Source: Acanthaster planci (Eukaryota > Echinodermata > Asteroidea > Valvatida > Acanthasteridae). From it: DNA of 64,000 nucleotides. Under the pieces are notes generated by a model, which was given only the letters and a program-made list of their open reading frames with translations, was not told where the DNA came from and ran no database searches. The position numbers and the translations under genes were made by a program. Below, piece by piece: positions 62,501 to 64,000 of this stretch (the stretch's first letter is position 1; the number at the start of each line of letters is the position of its first letter). The stretch is taken from assembly GCF_001949145.1 (NCBI RefSeq), contig NW_019091424.1:675337-739336 (forward strand). The letters run 5' to 3'.

Positions 62501-64000
62501 GTGAGAATGAAGACCGGTTTGTGACACATATGACCGGCCACAGATGCTGCAAGGGAACGAATCCAGATAAGAGGAACTGTGTTACTATGACTACAACATT
62601 ATATGCCATTGACTTTATTTTTGTCTGCAGGTATCTGAAATTTCACACAGCTTTTTACAACGAGAACAATGTCCTGGTAACTCATCCAATCTCAACTGCA
62701 AAGCATTACTTCAAGTAAGATTATTCTTCCATATCTATCTTTTTGTAACATGTAGAGCGTCTGCAGCCTTCTTGAGACATTTTGGACTTTAGGGGCTCAT
62801 TGAAAGAATGAAAGGTAATGGCGTGTTATCACGACTTTATTTGCGTAGCCAATGAAGATTGTGATGGTTTTTAATCTCTTCGCCACAGGACCAACTTCTT
62901 GATTGACTTGGTGGCCTGCTTCCCAGCTGAGCTCATTGGGTATGCCGTGCTGGGGACGTTCACTTGTAAGTTCCAAATTGGCCCTTGAGCATTTCTTTTG
63001 TCGATTCATACAGCTTCAACTGTTTCACTAAAAGTGTGACGCAGGAGCAAATGCCAACTCGGTAATGGTTTACAGTCAAATATGTTGTATTTCTTCGCAA
63101 TGTTTCACAGTTCAACTGGCCTTCTGTCGGCAGTCACACATTTTTATCAGACTTGATTCTGTGTGTCAGTTTACCTTTTAATCTTGCCTTTCAGCCGATG
63201 CCATCCACGTGTATGCTGTGCTCCGTCTAAATCGATTCCTGCAGATGTACAGAGTTGTAAGTATCAAATTTAGTGCATCAATGAGCGTGAGACTGAACAA
63301 GTGAGAGAGTGTTACTGTGACGGCAAAGTTTAAACGCTGATAGGGTTCAGAAATTAGGGGTACATTTTTTTTCGTGTCCTTGTCACATCTGATATGATTT
63401 TGTAAGTTCAGAACACATTTTCTAATTTCCAATAGTGATGAATTAGTGCAAATTATCTGCCAAACAAATAGTAATAGTTTGAAATCAATTCCGGCAATAT
63501 TTCCATGTCAAAAAACGAGGGTCAGATGGAACAGACACAAATGTCACACTTTTGGAGCCCTAATTTCTGGAATTACCCAGGGAGAAATTGCTGAAGTTTA
63601 GTCTTTGACTGCTATTATCACGGCTGTTTCTGATATTAACCTATAATTGCAGCCGCTGGCCTTCAATTATCTGGAGTCTGGTGTGGAAAACGAAACGGGG
63701 ACCATCAGGTGAGTACAGCAGACGTCTCTCCAAAAGTGTATAGTCCCACAAGGTTACTTGGTATAACACTGCTGCCTTAATCTGACAAGTCATTTTCCTC
63801 GGCAAATCAGTAATGCATTTGTGCGTTTTTGTCCACTTTGCCTTAGGATGTTGAAGTTCTTCTTCTACCTGGGTCTGTTCTTCCACATCATGGCCTGCCT
63901 GTGGTATATGAATGCCTGCTCCCCTATCTTCAGGGCGAATCCCGTGCACGAGGACCTGAAGGGCTTGATTCCCACCAACGATCACTACTGCAAAAACATA
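11017..64000 (+). CDS. CNGK: CNGK (tetraKCNG) K+-selective cyclic-nucleotide-gated channel, 30-exon model, 3' incomplete
   Basis: This is the span of the whole gene; the exons are listed separately. The model has 1,361 codons in one open frame with every splice phase matching. Domain order: repeat 1 (S1 about 49-69, S2 74-97, S3 119-137, S4 149-168, S5 about 188-208, filter TSTGYGD 256-262, S6, C-linker, CNBD about 374-500), repeat 2 (filter near 827-833, CNBD about 947-1060) and repeat 3 from S1 to S5. Known of the family: one chain of four CNG-like repeats with K+-type G(Y/F)GD filters, about 2,200 residues long, found in sperm flagella of sea urchins. A TxTGYGD filter followed by a CNBD, repeated within one chain, separates it from single-repeat CNG, HCN and EAG channels, and no other family fits. 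The last part of repeat 3 and repeat 4 are expected downstream of the window. Confidence 0.92.
19621..19747 (+). mobile_element. Palindromic MITE, copy lacking most of the right arm
   Basis: The left arm (GTTTCACAATAGTGTGCCTC, AAGAGTTTGCAGCGCGTTG) and the full centre (TTGTCGACCCAGTGCG to AAAGGGTCGACAAA) are present in plus orientation. The right arm breaks off after GTTGTGAATGGCC, where another repeat takes over (see 19750-19935). Confidence 0.75.
19750..19935 (+). repeat. Dispersed repeat B, copy 1, with a 12-codon start-codon ORF
   Basis: It shares CTATTGGTCGGAGAGG, then ATGTAA, a GC-rich spacer and GCAATGGCTTCTAAT with a second copy at about 59325-59490. In this copy the ATG at 19900 opens only 11 residues (MASNPGFRITQ) before TAG. 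The shared ATG context suggests the 5' part of an old transposon gene whose family I cannot name. Confidence 0.5.
23077..23084. promoter_or_regulatory. CRE octamer TGACGTCA
   Basis: This is a perfect palindromic CREB/CREM-type site within intron 1, near a GC-rich run. Function is not shown; it is listed because the octamer recurs across the gene. Confidence 0.3.
25381..25769. mobile_element. Foldback element with inverted arms, interrupted by an assembly gap
   Basis: The left arm at 25381-25434 (for example CATATCCAATCTCTATACAC and TAGACTATTGTTAC) is the reverse complement, with a few mismatches, of the right arm at 25717-25769 (GTAACAATAGTCTGAAATGT and onward to GGGGGGTATCCC). Both arms also contain a long C/G run. 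Between them lie AT-rich sequence and 105 N. This is probably a MITE-like foldback whose hairpin and homopolymer runs defeated assembly. Confidence 0.7.
25609..25713. other. Assembly gap (105 N)
   Basis: A run of N of unknown true length. It lies inside the loop of the foldback element at 25381-25769. Confidence 0.99.
26126..26161. repeat. 36-bp near-perfect palindrome
   Basis: The arm CACTTTCGATGC at 26126-26137 pairs with GCATCGAAAGTG at 26150-26161, and the middle ACAGTACTGT is itself palindromic. Only one base pair (26138 with 26149) fails to match. It lies 23 bases before a CRE octamer. Confidence 0.85.
26184..26191. promoter_or_regulatory. CRE octamer TGACGTCA next to an X-box-like sequence
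   Basis: A perfect TGACGTCA is followed by GGTTGGTTGCTAGGGACC at 26193-26210. GTTGCTAGGGAC resembles an RFX X-box but lacks the usual central spacer, so it is at best a partial site. Confidence 0.3.
28411..28585 (+). mobile_element. Palindromic MITE, complete copy
   Basis: It runs from AATACGGGCGATTCACAATA to TATTGTGAATCACCCGTATT (175 bp). The arms are near-perfect reverse complements for about 60 bp each (TGCGCCTCCAAGAGTTTG, then CGCGTTGGCCAATCAC). The short centre carries CCCAATGCGCG and AAAGGGT flanked by GTCGAC-like sites. No coding capacity. Flanks give TA on both sides or a degenerate TTAA, so the target-site duplication is not settled. Confidence 0.88.
28670..28765 (-). repeat. tRNA-like SINE relic
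   Basis: Read on the minus strand it contains GTAGGTCATGGGTTCGGATC followed by CTAGCCG. This matches the B-box end of tRNA-derived SINEs (GGTTCGAATCC with a few changes). The A-box side is poorly preserved, so family and length are uncertain. Confidence 0.4.
30362..30369. promoter_or_regulatory. CRE octamer TGACGTCA
   Basis: A perfect TGACGTCA inside a stretch (about 30297-30420) unusually dense in ACGT and CACGTT words. Confidence 0.3.
30892..30899. promoter_or_regulatory. CRE octamer TGACGTCA
   Basis: A perfect octamer in intron 1, about 530 bp after the previous one. Confidence 0.3.
31553..31700 (-). mobile_element. Palindromic MITE, shortened copy with flipped centre
   Basis: The left arm GGGCGAATCACAATAGCGCG and the right arm, ending TTTTGTGAAACACCCGTATT, are both present, but the inner part of the left arm is missing. 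The centre reads GTCGACCCTTTCCAACGCAC, the reverse complement of that in the 28411, 37999 and 40661 copies. Relative to those copies it lies in minus orientation. Confidence 0.8.
37137..37318. mobile_element. Foldback (inverted-repeat) element upstream of exon 2
   Basis: The left arm (TGCCAAACATGCCGTGTACT, CCTTCCCGAGGTCAGGCATT, ACCACAC) is almost the exact reverse complement of the right arm at 37255-37318 (GTGTGGTAATGCCTGACCTC, GGGAAGGAATACGGCATGTT). An AT-rich loop of about 57 bp lies between them. No coding capacity. It ends about 95 bp before the exon 2 acceptor and is unrelated to the 28.4-kb family. Confidence 0.85.
37413..37595 (+). CDS. CNGK: CNGK exon 2: repeat 1 S4-S5 linker and S5
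   Basis: The acceptor ttttctctccag and donor gtaagt are strong, and the exon runs phase 1 to phase 1. It encodes the linker (ETRESKLGSNTSLLRTFKYT), S5 (TVAGLIIHITACVWYFLACD) and the extracellular turret (GWHDGLPNACQNDSW). The CVWYFLACD end of S5 matches CLWYLVTCD of repeat 2 and CLWYMNACS of repeat 3, which anchors the repeat assignment. Confidence 0.9.
37999..38167 (+). mobile_element. Palindromic MITE, complete copy
   Basis: It runs from AATACGGGCGATTCGCAGTA to TTGTGAAACGCCCGTATT. TTAA flanks it on both sides if the ends are taken as TACGGG and CCCGTA. The centre is CCCAATGGGCGTTTGAAAAGG between GTCGAC sites, plus orientation. The right arm has decayed more than the left. Confidence 0.88.
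38551..38558. promoter_or_regulatory. CRE octamer TGACGTCA
   Basis: A perfect octamer in intron 2. A near match (TGATGTCA) lies about 190 bases upstream. Confidence 0.3.
40398..40479 (+). CDS. CNGK: CNGK exon 3: repeat 1 pore helix and first part of the filter
   Basis: The acceptor tttctacag and the donor gtaaaa bound 82 bp. The exon encodes GADIRNISAGESYVIALYWS followed by VATATSTG. ALYWS is the pore-helix signature shared with repeat 2 (ALYWA). The final GG is the start of the first filter glycine codon, completed by the G that opens exon 4. A poly-T/G tract (40500-40519) just after the donor is a low-complexity run. Confidence 0.9.
40661..40838 (+). mobile_element. Palindromic MITE, complete copy inside the 451-bp intron 3
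   Basis: It runs from AATACGGGCGATTCATAATA to TTGTGAATCGCCCGTATT (178 bp) in plus orientation. It takes up 40 percent of intron 3 and ends only 92 bp before exon 4, so it sits between the two halves of the repeat 1 selectivity filter. Confidence 0.9.
40931..41108 (+). CDS. CNGK: CNGK exon 4: repeat 1 filter YGD, S6 and start of C-linker
   Basis: The first base completes the glycine codon, giving TSTG|YGDISA, a K+-type filter. S6 follows (WVSILAMLIGEGVFFGMILG, GMASMLTNF), then the start of the C-linker (DAQRARYTHRFNVIKQSL). The donor gttagt is weaker than the others in the gene. The exon ends in phase 0; reading on gives VSD and a stop. Confidence 0.9.
41478..41642 (+). CDS. CNGK: CNGK exon 5: repeat 1 C-linker
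   Basis: 165 bp, phase 0 on both sides, with donor gtaaga. It encodes the helical C-linker, including LQRQVVGYYEYLWFRKKGV and MPLTFHAEVSLSGNKYILD. The motifs (YYEYLW and the LP/MPL-TFHAEV run) are typical of the C-linker in CNG and HCN channels. Its partner in repeat 2 is exon 18 (MPIQLQQEIAFEDAQETLGQ). Both end just before the (A/V)P(M/L)FK that opens the binding domain. Confidence 0.9.
42082..42228 (+). CDS. CNGK: CNGK exon 6: repeat 1 cyclic-nucleotide-binding domain, first half
   Basis: 147 bp, phase 0 to 0, with acceptor catttag and donor gtaagt. It encodes APMFKGMSEGFMRMLSLEIK, then LYLPGQMIAYRNEICHNMYF and IQRGEVE. The PG-x-(M/I)-I-x-(Y/R) turn and MYFI(Q/R)RG strand are CNBD hallmarks. 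Exon 19 in repeat 2 has the same length and the same ends. Confidence 0.92.
44065..44250 (-). mobile_element. Palindromic MITE, copy with flipped centre and altered left arm
   Basis: It starts AATACGGGCGATTCAAGTAA, after which the left arm has been replaced by unrelated sequence. The centre GTCGACCCTTTCCAAACC and ATTGGGTCGACAG is in minus orientation, and the right arm ends TTGTGAAACGGCCGCATT. TGCAGA occurs on both outer sides. Confidence 0.78.
44280..44287. promoter_or_regulatory. CRE octamer TGACGTCA
   Basis: A perfect octamer 36 bp before exon 7. At this distance it could equally be chance or part of a splicing context. Confidence 0.25.
44323..44388 (+). CDS. CNGK: CNGK exon 7: repeat 1 CNBD, middle
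   Basis: 66 bp, phase 0 to 0. It encodes VLSAEDDDTPIISLRHGKLF and GE, the beta strands leading into the FGE of the phosphate-binding cassette. In repeat 2 this exon and the next are one exon (exon 20). Confidence 0.88.
44658..44830. repeat. 47-bp tandem array, 3-4 units, each with a CCAAT box
   Basis: Units start at 44658, 44705, 44752 and 44799 (GCTAGTCTTGGCCAATCAGA, ATAAGGATTGATCTTGAATA, TCAGCAA). Units 2 and 3 are nearly identical; units 1 and 4 have diverged or are incomplete. Each carries (G/A)CCAATCAG. Confidence 0.92.
45308..45370. repeat. Interspersed repeat C, copy 1
   Basis: GAGCCTCTGTTGCTG, then GCGCCCTCTCTTGGTCC, is shared with 55217-55290 (GAGCCTCTGTTGCTGGGAAG, CCTCTCTTGGTCC). 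The last 15 bases also occur at 43416-43430. Probably the end of an old transposable element. Confidence 0.5.
45619..45733 (+). CDS. CNGK: CNGK exon 8: repeat 1 CNBD phosphate-binding cassette and B helix
   Basis: With exon 7 it reads FGE|VSLVFSMPRTNSIRA, aligned with the FGE-x-(A/S)-L-x5-R-(A/T)-A-(T/S)-(V/I)-x-A cassette of cyclic-nucleotide-binding domains. The key arginine (R453) is kept, but the following conserved alanine is asparagine and the mid-cassette glycine is absent. It continues AHCDLMVLDKADLQNVLHHY and PE, and ends in phase 1 before gttggt. Confidence 0.88.
45976..46137 (+). CDS. CNGK: CNGK exon 9: repeat 1 C-terminal helix of the CNBD and linker
   Basis: 162 bp, phase 1 to 1. 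It continues HHYPE as ERLGYQLVARKLQRIAEERC, a charged amphipathic helix at the expected position of the CNBD C-helix, then DAAGRLEERVRAGEG and a Ser-rich linker. The donor gtacgt is good. The acceptor (acacaag) has no pyrimidine tract and follows another AG, so this exon boundary is less sure. Skipping it would keep the frame. Confidence 0.62.
46138..46735 (+). other. CNGK intron 9
   Basis: 598 bp. A short GGGGTTAGGGTTAG stretch near 46305 looks like two telomere-type units but is too short to mean much. Nothing else is seen. Confidence 0.6.
46736..46845 (+). CDS. CNGK: CNGK exon 10: linker between repeats 1 and 2
   Basis: Acceptor ttttccttcag and donor gtaggt; enters in phase 1, leaves in phase 0. 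It encodes a hydrophilic linker (HSGTQANMRPDQYGKKSMEA, FDIEELVSVHHGSCAA). No domain. The phases fit both neighbours. Confidence 0.75.
46846..48390 (+). other. CNGK intron 10
   Basis: It contains the reverse SINE core at about 48180-48300. A 105-codon frame at 47870-48187 lacks usable splice sites. No exon is supported. Confidence 0.75.
48180..48300 (-). repeat. SINE core relic, reverse orientation
   Basis: On the minus strand it reads CATGGGTTTTACCCAGAATA, then CTGGGGTTTTCCTCCCACCT and CAAAAACTGA. This aligns with the core of the SINE at 2461-2705. The tRNA-like head is not recognisable. Confidence 0.55.
48391..48553 (+). CDS. CNGK: CNGK exon 11: repeat 2 pre-S1 and S1
   Basis: Phase 0 to 1, with donor gtgagc. 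It encodes RVHRQLGQWWEDFWELITET, the pre-S1 segment VVMPGSRFAKLWERG, and S1 (VLVITLLISVLYPYCASFI). The MPGSRFAKLWE segment corresponds to LPSGTWFKRWE before S1 of repeat 3. Confidence 0.88.
48771..48812 (+). CDS. CNGK: CNGK exon 12: repeat 2 S1-S2 loop micro-exon
   Basis: Only 42 bp, phase 1 to 1, with a good acceptor (ttcttcattacag) and donor gtagga. It encodes ANSGAGKAPNVDVN. Skipping it keeps the frame, so it could be a cassette exon. Confidence 0.65.
49093..49212 (+). CDS. CNGK: CNGK exon 13: repeat 2 S2
   Basis: 120 bp, phase 1 to 1. An acidic loop (DDAGDGDSDN) leads into S2 (LLLLTLMYIMDFVLLFDIIV), then RLRTAVSTPN. The D-x-x-x-x-x-D-I-x-x-R pattern of S2 matches DAIFIIDIFLRF in repeat 1. 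Confidence 0.88.
49490..49665 (+). CDS. CNGK: CNGK exon 14: repeat 2 S3 and S4
   Basis: Acceptor ctttccag, donor gtgagt, phase 1 to 0. It encodes GTYKDFKSIREHYVKSVGFA, S3 (LDVIAILPLDFFSLLV) and a short S4 (ALYFLSLNRLVKAWR). The LD-x-I-(A/S)-x-LPLDF motif repeats the FDFYSVLPLDF of repeat 1. Confidence 0.9.
49666..50118 (+). other. CNGK intron 14
   Basis: 453 bp with a C-rich/A-rich run at 49718-49734. Open frames in it are not supported. Nothing else is seen. Confidence 0.65.
50119..50261 (+). CDS. CNGK: CNGK exon 15: repeat 2 S4-S5 linker and S5
   Basis: Acceptor cacctcag, donor gtaagt, phase 0 to 2. It encodes MPNYFKNLEKDLDVNIATIR, then S5 (FFKFFIYIALLSHWSSCLWY) and LVTCDTGK. The intron before it is at the same place and phase as the one before exon 29 in repeat 3. 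Confidence 0.9.
50262..54294 (+). other. CNGK intron 15 (4.0 kb)
   Basis: Mostly plain AT-rich sequence with no supported exon. A TCAA microsatellite lies at about 54196-54217 just before exon 16. Open frames of up to 102 codons (51126-51434) have no recognisable domain. Confidence 0.75.
54196..54217. repeat. TCAA microsatellite
   Basis: Several tandem AATC/TCAA units about 80 bp upstream of exon 16. Confidence 0.85.
54295..54552 (+). CDS. CNGK: CNGK exon 16: repeat 2 turret, pore, filter and S6
   Basis: 258 bp, phase 2 to 2. A Pro/Ser/Thr-rich turret (KVPTTDVPPSTTAPSPFDEY) leads into the pore helix VTALYWAAATM, the filter TSTGYGDISA and S6 (AIALGAMLIGLLLYGYCLSS, IAATLANADAP). In repeat 1 the same region is split between exons 3 and 4 inside the filter; here it is uninterrupted. 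Confidence 0.93.
54553..55006 (+). other. CNGK intron 16 with a degenerate short tandem repeat
   Basis: At about 54679-54790 words like CATAAGTC(C/T)(A/T)TCA and CCTC(A/G)CAAGCACA recur irregularly, suggesting a decayed minisatellite. Nothing else is seen. Confidence 0.6.
55007..55123 (+). CDS. CNGK: CNGK exon 17: repeat 2 C-linker, first part
   Basis: Phase 2 to 2, donor gtaggt. It encodes RVNFQEKLFAVQEFMKDHNL, KLNLQHRVVKYLGLVFRRHR. The helix pattern (F-x-x-K-(L/M)-x-x-(V/I)-x-x-(F/Y)-(M/L)) is typical of CNG/HCN C-linkers. Confidence 0.9.
55217..55290. repeat. Interspersed repeat C, copy 2
   Basis: Its CCTCTGTTGCTG and CCTCTCTTGGTCC segments match 45308-45370. It occupies about a quarter of the short intron 17. 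Confidence 0.5.
55415..55514 (+). CDS. CNGK: CNGK exon 18: repeat 2 C-linker, second part
   Basis: 100 bp, phase 2 to 0. It encodes RGEVMPGGVRLMHDMPIQLQ, QEIAFEDAQETLGQ. The MPIQLQQEIA run matches the LP-x-x-L-(R/Q)-x-E-(I/V) element of CNG channels and lines up with MPLTFHAEV in exon 5. Confidence 0.9.
55870..56016 (+). CDS. CNGK: CNGK exon 19: repeat 2 CNBD, first half
   Basis: 147 bp, phase 0 to 0, the same size and boundaries as exon 6. It encodes VPLFKDCDAAFLRMLALKTH, then AYLFTPGDMIVYEGDMGREM and YFIRRGTCE. The TPGD-x-I-x-x-(E/G)G-D and MYFIRRG motifs are close to the family consensus, more so than in repeat 1. Confidence 0.93.
56331..56515 (+). CDS. CNGK: CNGK exon 20: repeat 2 CNBD, cassette and B helix
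   Basis: 185 bp, phase 0 to 2. It encodes VLSKDMTRVTSTIGPGQYFG and a canonical phosphate-binding cassette, FGEVGLIFGDYRTATVRA, with the ligand-contacting arginine (R1025), followed by SYCELLMLKRSDLDEVLQHF and PLIA. On sequence grounds this domain looks able to bind a cyclic nucleotide. Confidence 0.93.
56516..57801 (+). other. CNGK intron 20
   Basis: It contains the 22-bp tandem array (57118-57320) and little else. Minus-strand open frames over the array are artefacts of the repeat. Confidence 0.75.
57118..57320. repeat. 22-bp tandem array
   Basis: The unit GCCATAGCCAATGGCAAATG(AA) occurs in four clean consecutive copies from 57169 to 57256, with degenerate copies (GCCATGGCAAATGGC and similar) on both sides. 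Confidence 0.92.
57802..57867 (+). CDS. CNGK: CNGK exon 21: predicted C-helix exon after the repeat 2 CNBD
   Basis: A strong acceptor (tcctgctgttctag) and a gtgtgt donor bound 66 bp, phase 2 to 2. It continues PLIA as NGLEAAVSHWEKDRKEKQHD and DKG, a charged helix at the place where the CNBD C-helix is expected, comparable with exon 9 of repeat 1. Skipping the exon also keeps the frame (PLIAKQFKEAAG), so it could be optional. The rest of the surrounding 153-codon frame is not supported. Confidence 0.6.
58112..58152 (+). mobile_element. Possible decayed arm of the palindromic MITE
   Basis: GGTGATTCACAGCACGTGCC, then TCTAAATGTTTGCC, resembles the left arm GGCGATTCACAATAGTGCGCC, then TCCAAGAGTTTGC, and TTAA precedes it. 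The rest of the element is not recognisable. Confidence 0.35.
59325..59490 (+). repeat. Dispersed repeat B, copy 2, with a 32-residue ORF
   Basis: It shares CCTATTGGTCGGAGAGG, ATGTAA and CGCAG-AATGGCTTCTAAT with 19750-19935. Here the ATG at 59392 opens MASNNSSFAGFVFRNDNASD, then EDDNIRNAYIYR and TGA. The Asn/Asp-rich N-terminus could belong to a transposase, but I cannot identify it. Confidence 0.5.
60715..60803 (+). CDS. CNGK: CNGK exon 22: linker helix after repeat 2
   Basis: 89 bp, phase 2 to 1. It encodes QFKEAAGDEEHLKELRNASR, RQHELDVIR, a highly charged and probably helical stretch. No domain. It joins exon 21, or exon 20 directly, in frame. Confidence 0.78.
61067..61148 (+). CDS. CNGK: CNGK exon 23: acidic linker between repeats 2 and 3
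   Basis: Acceptor tatcatcag, donor gtgagt, phase 1 to 2. It encodes DTDDLQADNSVEATSHQPTD, ASVKVFD. Acidic and probably disordered. Support comes from the splice sites and frame continuity. Confidence 0.72.
61376..61450 (+). CDS. CNGK: CNGK exon 24: linker and repeat 3 pre-S1
   Basis: 75 bp, phase 2 to 2, donor gtacaa. It encodes KDSEDYTEPLSQLSLVGRLF, SKLLM. The GRLFSKLLM segment aligns with GQWWEDFWELI before S1 of repeat 2. A second in-frame donor (gtgtgc at 61568) would lengthen the exon by 117 bp and insert a strongly basic stretch containing KKSSKRLSFRHA. Confidence 0.75.
62024..62191 (+). CDS. CNGK: CNGK exon 25: repeat 3 S1 and S2
   Basis: 168 bp, phase 2 to 2, with acceptor cttaacacag and donor gtgagt. 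It encodes SCALLPSGTWFKRWEVVRVA, S1 (VAILMAFTVTLQASF) and S2 (VALWVINYSLDLICYIDM). S1 and S2 are on one exon here, unlike repeat 2. Confidence 0.9.
62631..62714 (+). CDS. CNGK: CNGK exon 26: repeat 3 S2-S3 region
   Basis: 84 bp, phase 2 to 2. It encodes YLKFHTAFYNENNVLVTHPI, STAKHYF, matching the (L/F)RFxxGY-xxxGILITD-x-x-x-I-x-x-HYL pattern at the same place in repeat 1. Confidence 0.9.
62889..62965 (+). CDS. CNGK: CNGK exon 27: repeat 3 S3
   Basis: 77 bp, phase 2 to 1. It encodes KTNFLIDLVACFPAELIGYA, VLGTFT. The (F)-(D)-L-x-x-x-(F/L)-P-x-(D/E) core of S3 is kept, with Pro-Ala-Glu in place of Pro-Leu-Asp. Confidence 0.9.
63195..63256 (+). CDS. CNGK: CNGK exon 28: repeat 3 S4
   Basis: 62 bp, phase 1 to 0. 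It encodes DAIHVYAVLRLNRFLQMYRV, an S4 with arginines three to five residues apart. It ends at the same position and phase as exon 14 in repeat 2. Confidence 0.9.
63653..63708 (+). CDS. CNGK: CNGK exon 29: repeat 3 S4-S5 linker
   Basis: 56 bp, phase 0 to 2, with acceptor ataattgcag and donor gtgagt. It encodes PLAFNYLESGVENETGTI, matching PNYFKNLEKDLDVNIATI in exon 15 of repeat 2. Confidence 0.9.
63847..64000 (+). CDS. CNGK: CNGK exon 30: repeat 3 S5 and turret, cut by the window end
   Basis: It enters in phase 2 after tgccttag. It encodes S5 (RMLKFFFYLGLFFHIMACLW, YMNACSP) and a turret (NPVHEDLKGLIPTNDHYCKN) that is still open at 64000. The pore and filter of repeat 3 should follow downstream. 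Confidence 0.9.

Larger units (their letters stand above)
61451..64000 (+). other. CNGK introns 24-29 (short introns of repeat 3)
   Basis: Introns 61451-62023, 62192-62630, 62715-62888, 62966-63194, 63257-63652 and 63709-63846 hold no recognisable repeat or other gene. The only point of note is the optional in-frame extension at 61451-61567. The span includes exons 25-30, listed separately. Confidence 0.65.

Noticed and set aside
1-64000. CRISPR arrays, operons, bacterial genes or reverse-transcriptase elements
   Set aside because: Spliced eukaryotic genes throughout; no direct-repeat/spacer arrays and no polymerase or capsid motifs seen in any frame.

Overview
This is one animal nuclear window: intron-rich, AT-rich, with GT/AG-bounded exons and many small dispersed repeats. 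The main gene is a CNGK-type (tetraKCNG) potassium channel. That family is known from sea urchin sperm, lancelets, fish, cnidarians and choanoflagellates. The family, together with the frequent TAGGCCTA and ACATGTAC words, suggests a marine invertebrate deuterostome, perhaps an echinoderm. The species call is an inference.

Layout. Positions 1-955 hold the last three coding exons of an unidentified plus-strand gene, followed by its 3' UTR to about 2.3 kb. From 2.3 to about 10.3 kb I see only a tRNA-derived SINE, half of a palindromic MITE and unassigned sequence. A CpG-rich stretch at about 10.3-11.0 kb leads into the CNGK start codon at 11017.

From 11017 to the window end I can chain 30 plus-strand exons. 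All phases agree, and they give 4,083 coding bases (1,361 codons) with no stop. They encode repeat 1 (S1-S6 with a TSTGYGD filter, C-linker, cyclic-nucleotide-binding domain), repeat 2 (the same parts in the same order) and repeat 3 up to S5. The rest of repeat 3 and the expected repeat 4 lie beyond 64000. Exon 1 alone carries S1-S4 of repeat 1 and is followed by a 25.9-kb intron. The matching parts of repeats 2 and 3 are spread over four or more exons. Some intron positions recur between repeats, as expected if the channel arose by internal duplication.

The introns are rich in non-autonomous repeats: a palindromic MITE family (seven clear copies in the window plus one doubtful relic, two clear copies with a flipped centre), a foldback element broken by an assembly gap, a second foldback just upstream of exon 2, SINE relics, a 47-bp and a 22-bp tandem array, and a dispersed repeat with a small start-codon ORF. 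Two palindromic octamers, TAGGCCTA (10 sites) and the CRE TGACGTCA (6 sites), are far above the roughly one site each expected by chance.

Function, from knowledge of the family: CNGK is a K+-selective cyclic-nucleotide-gated channel made as one chain of four repeats. In sea urchin sperm flagella it opens on cGMP and hyperpolarises the cell during chemotaxis. Nothing here shows expression directly.
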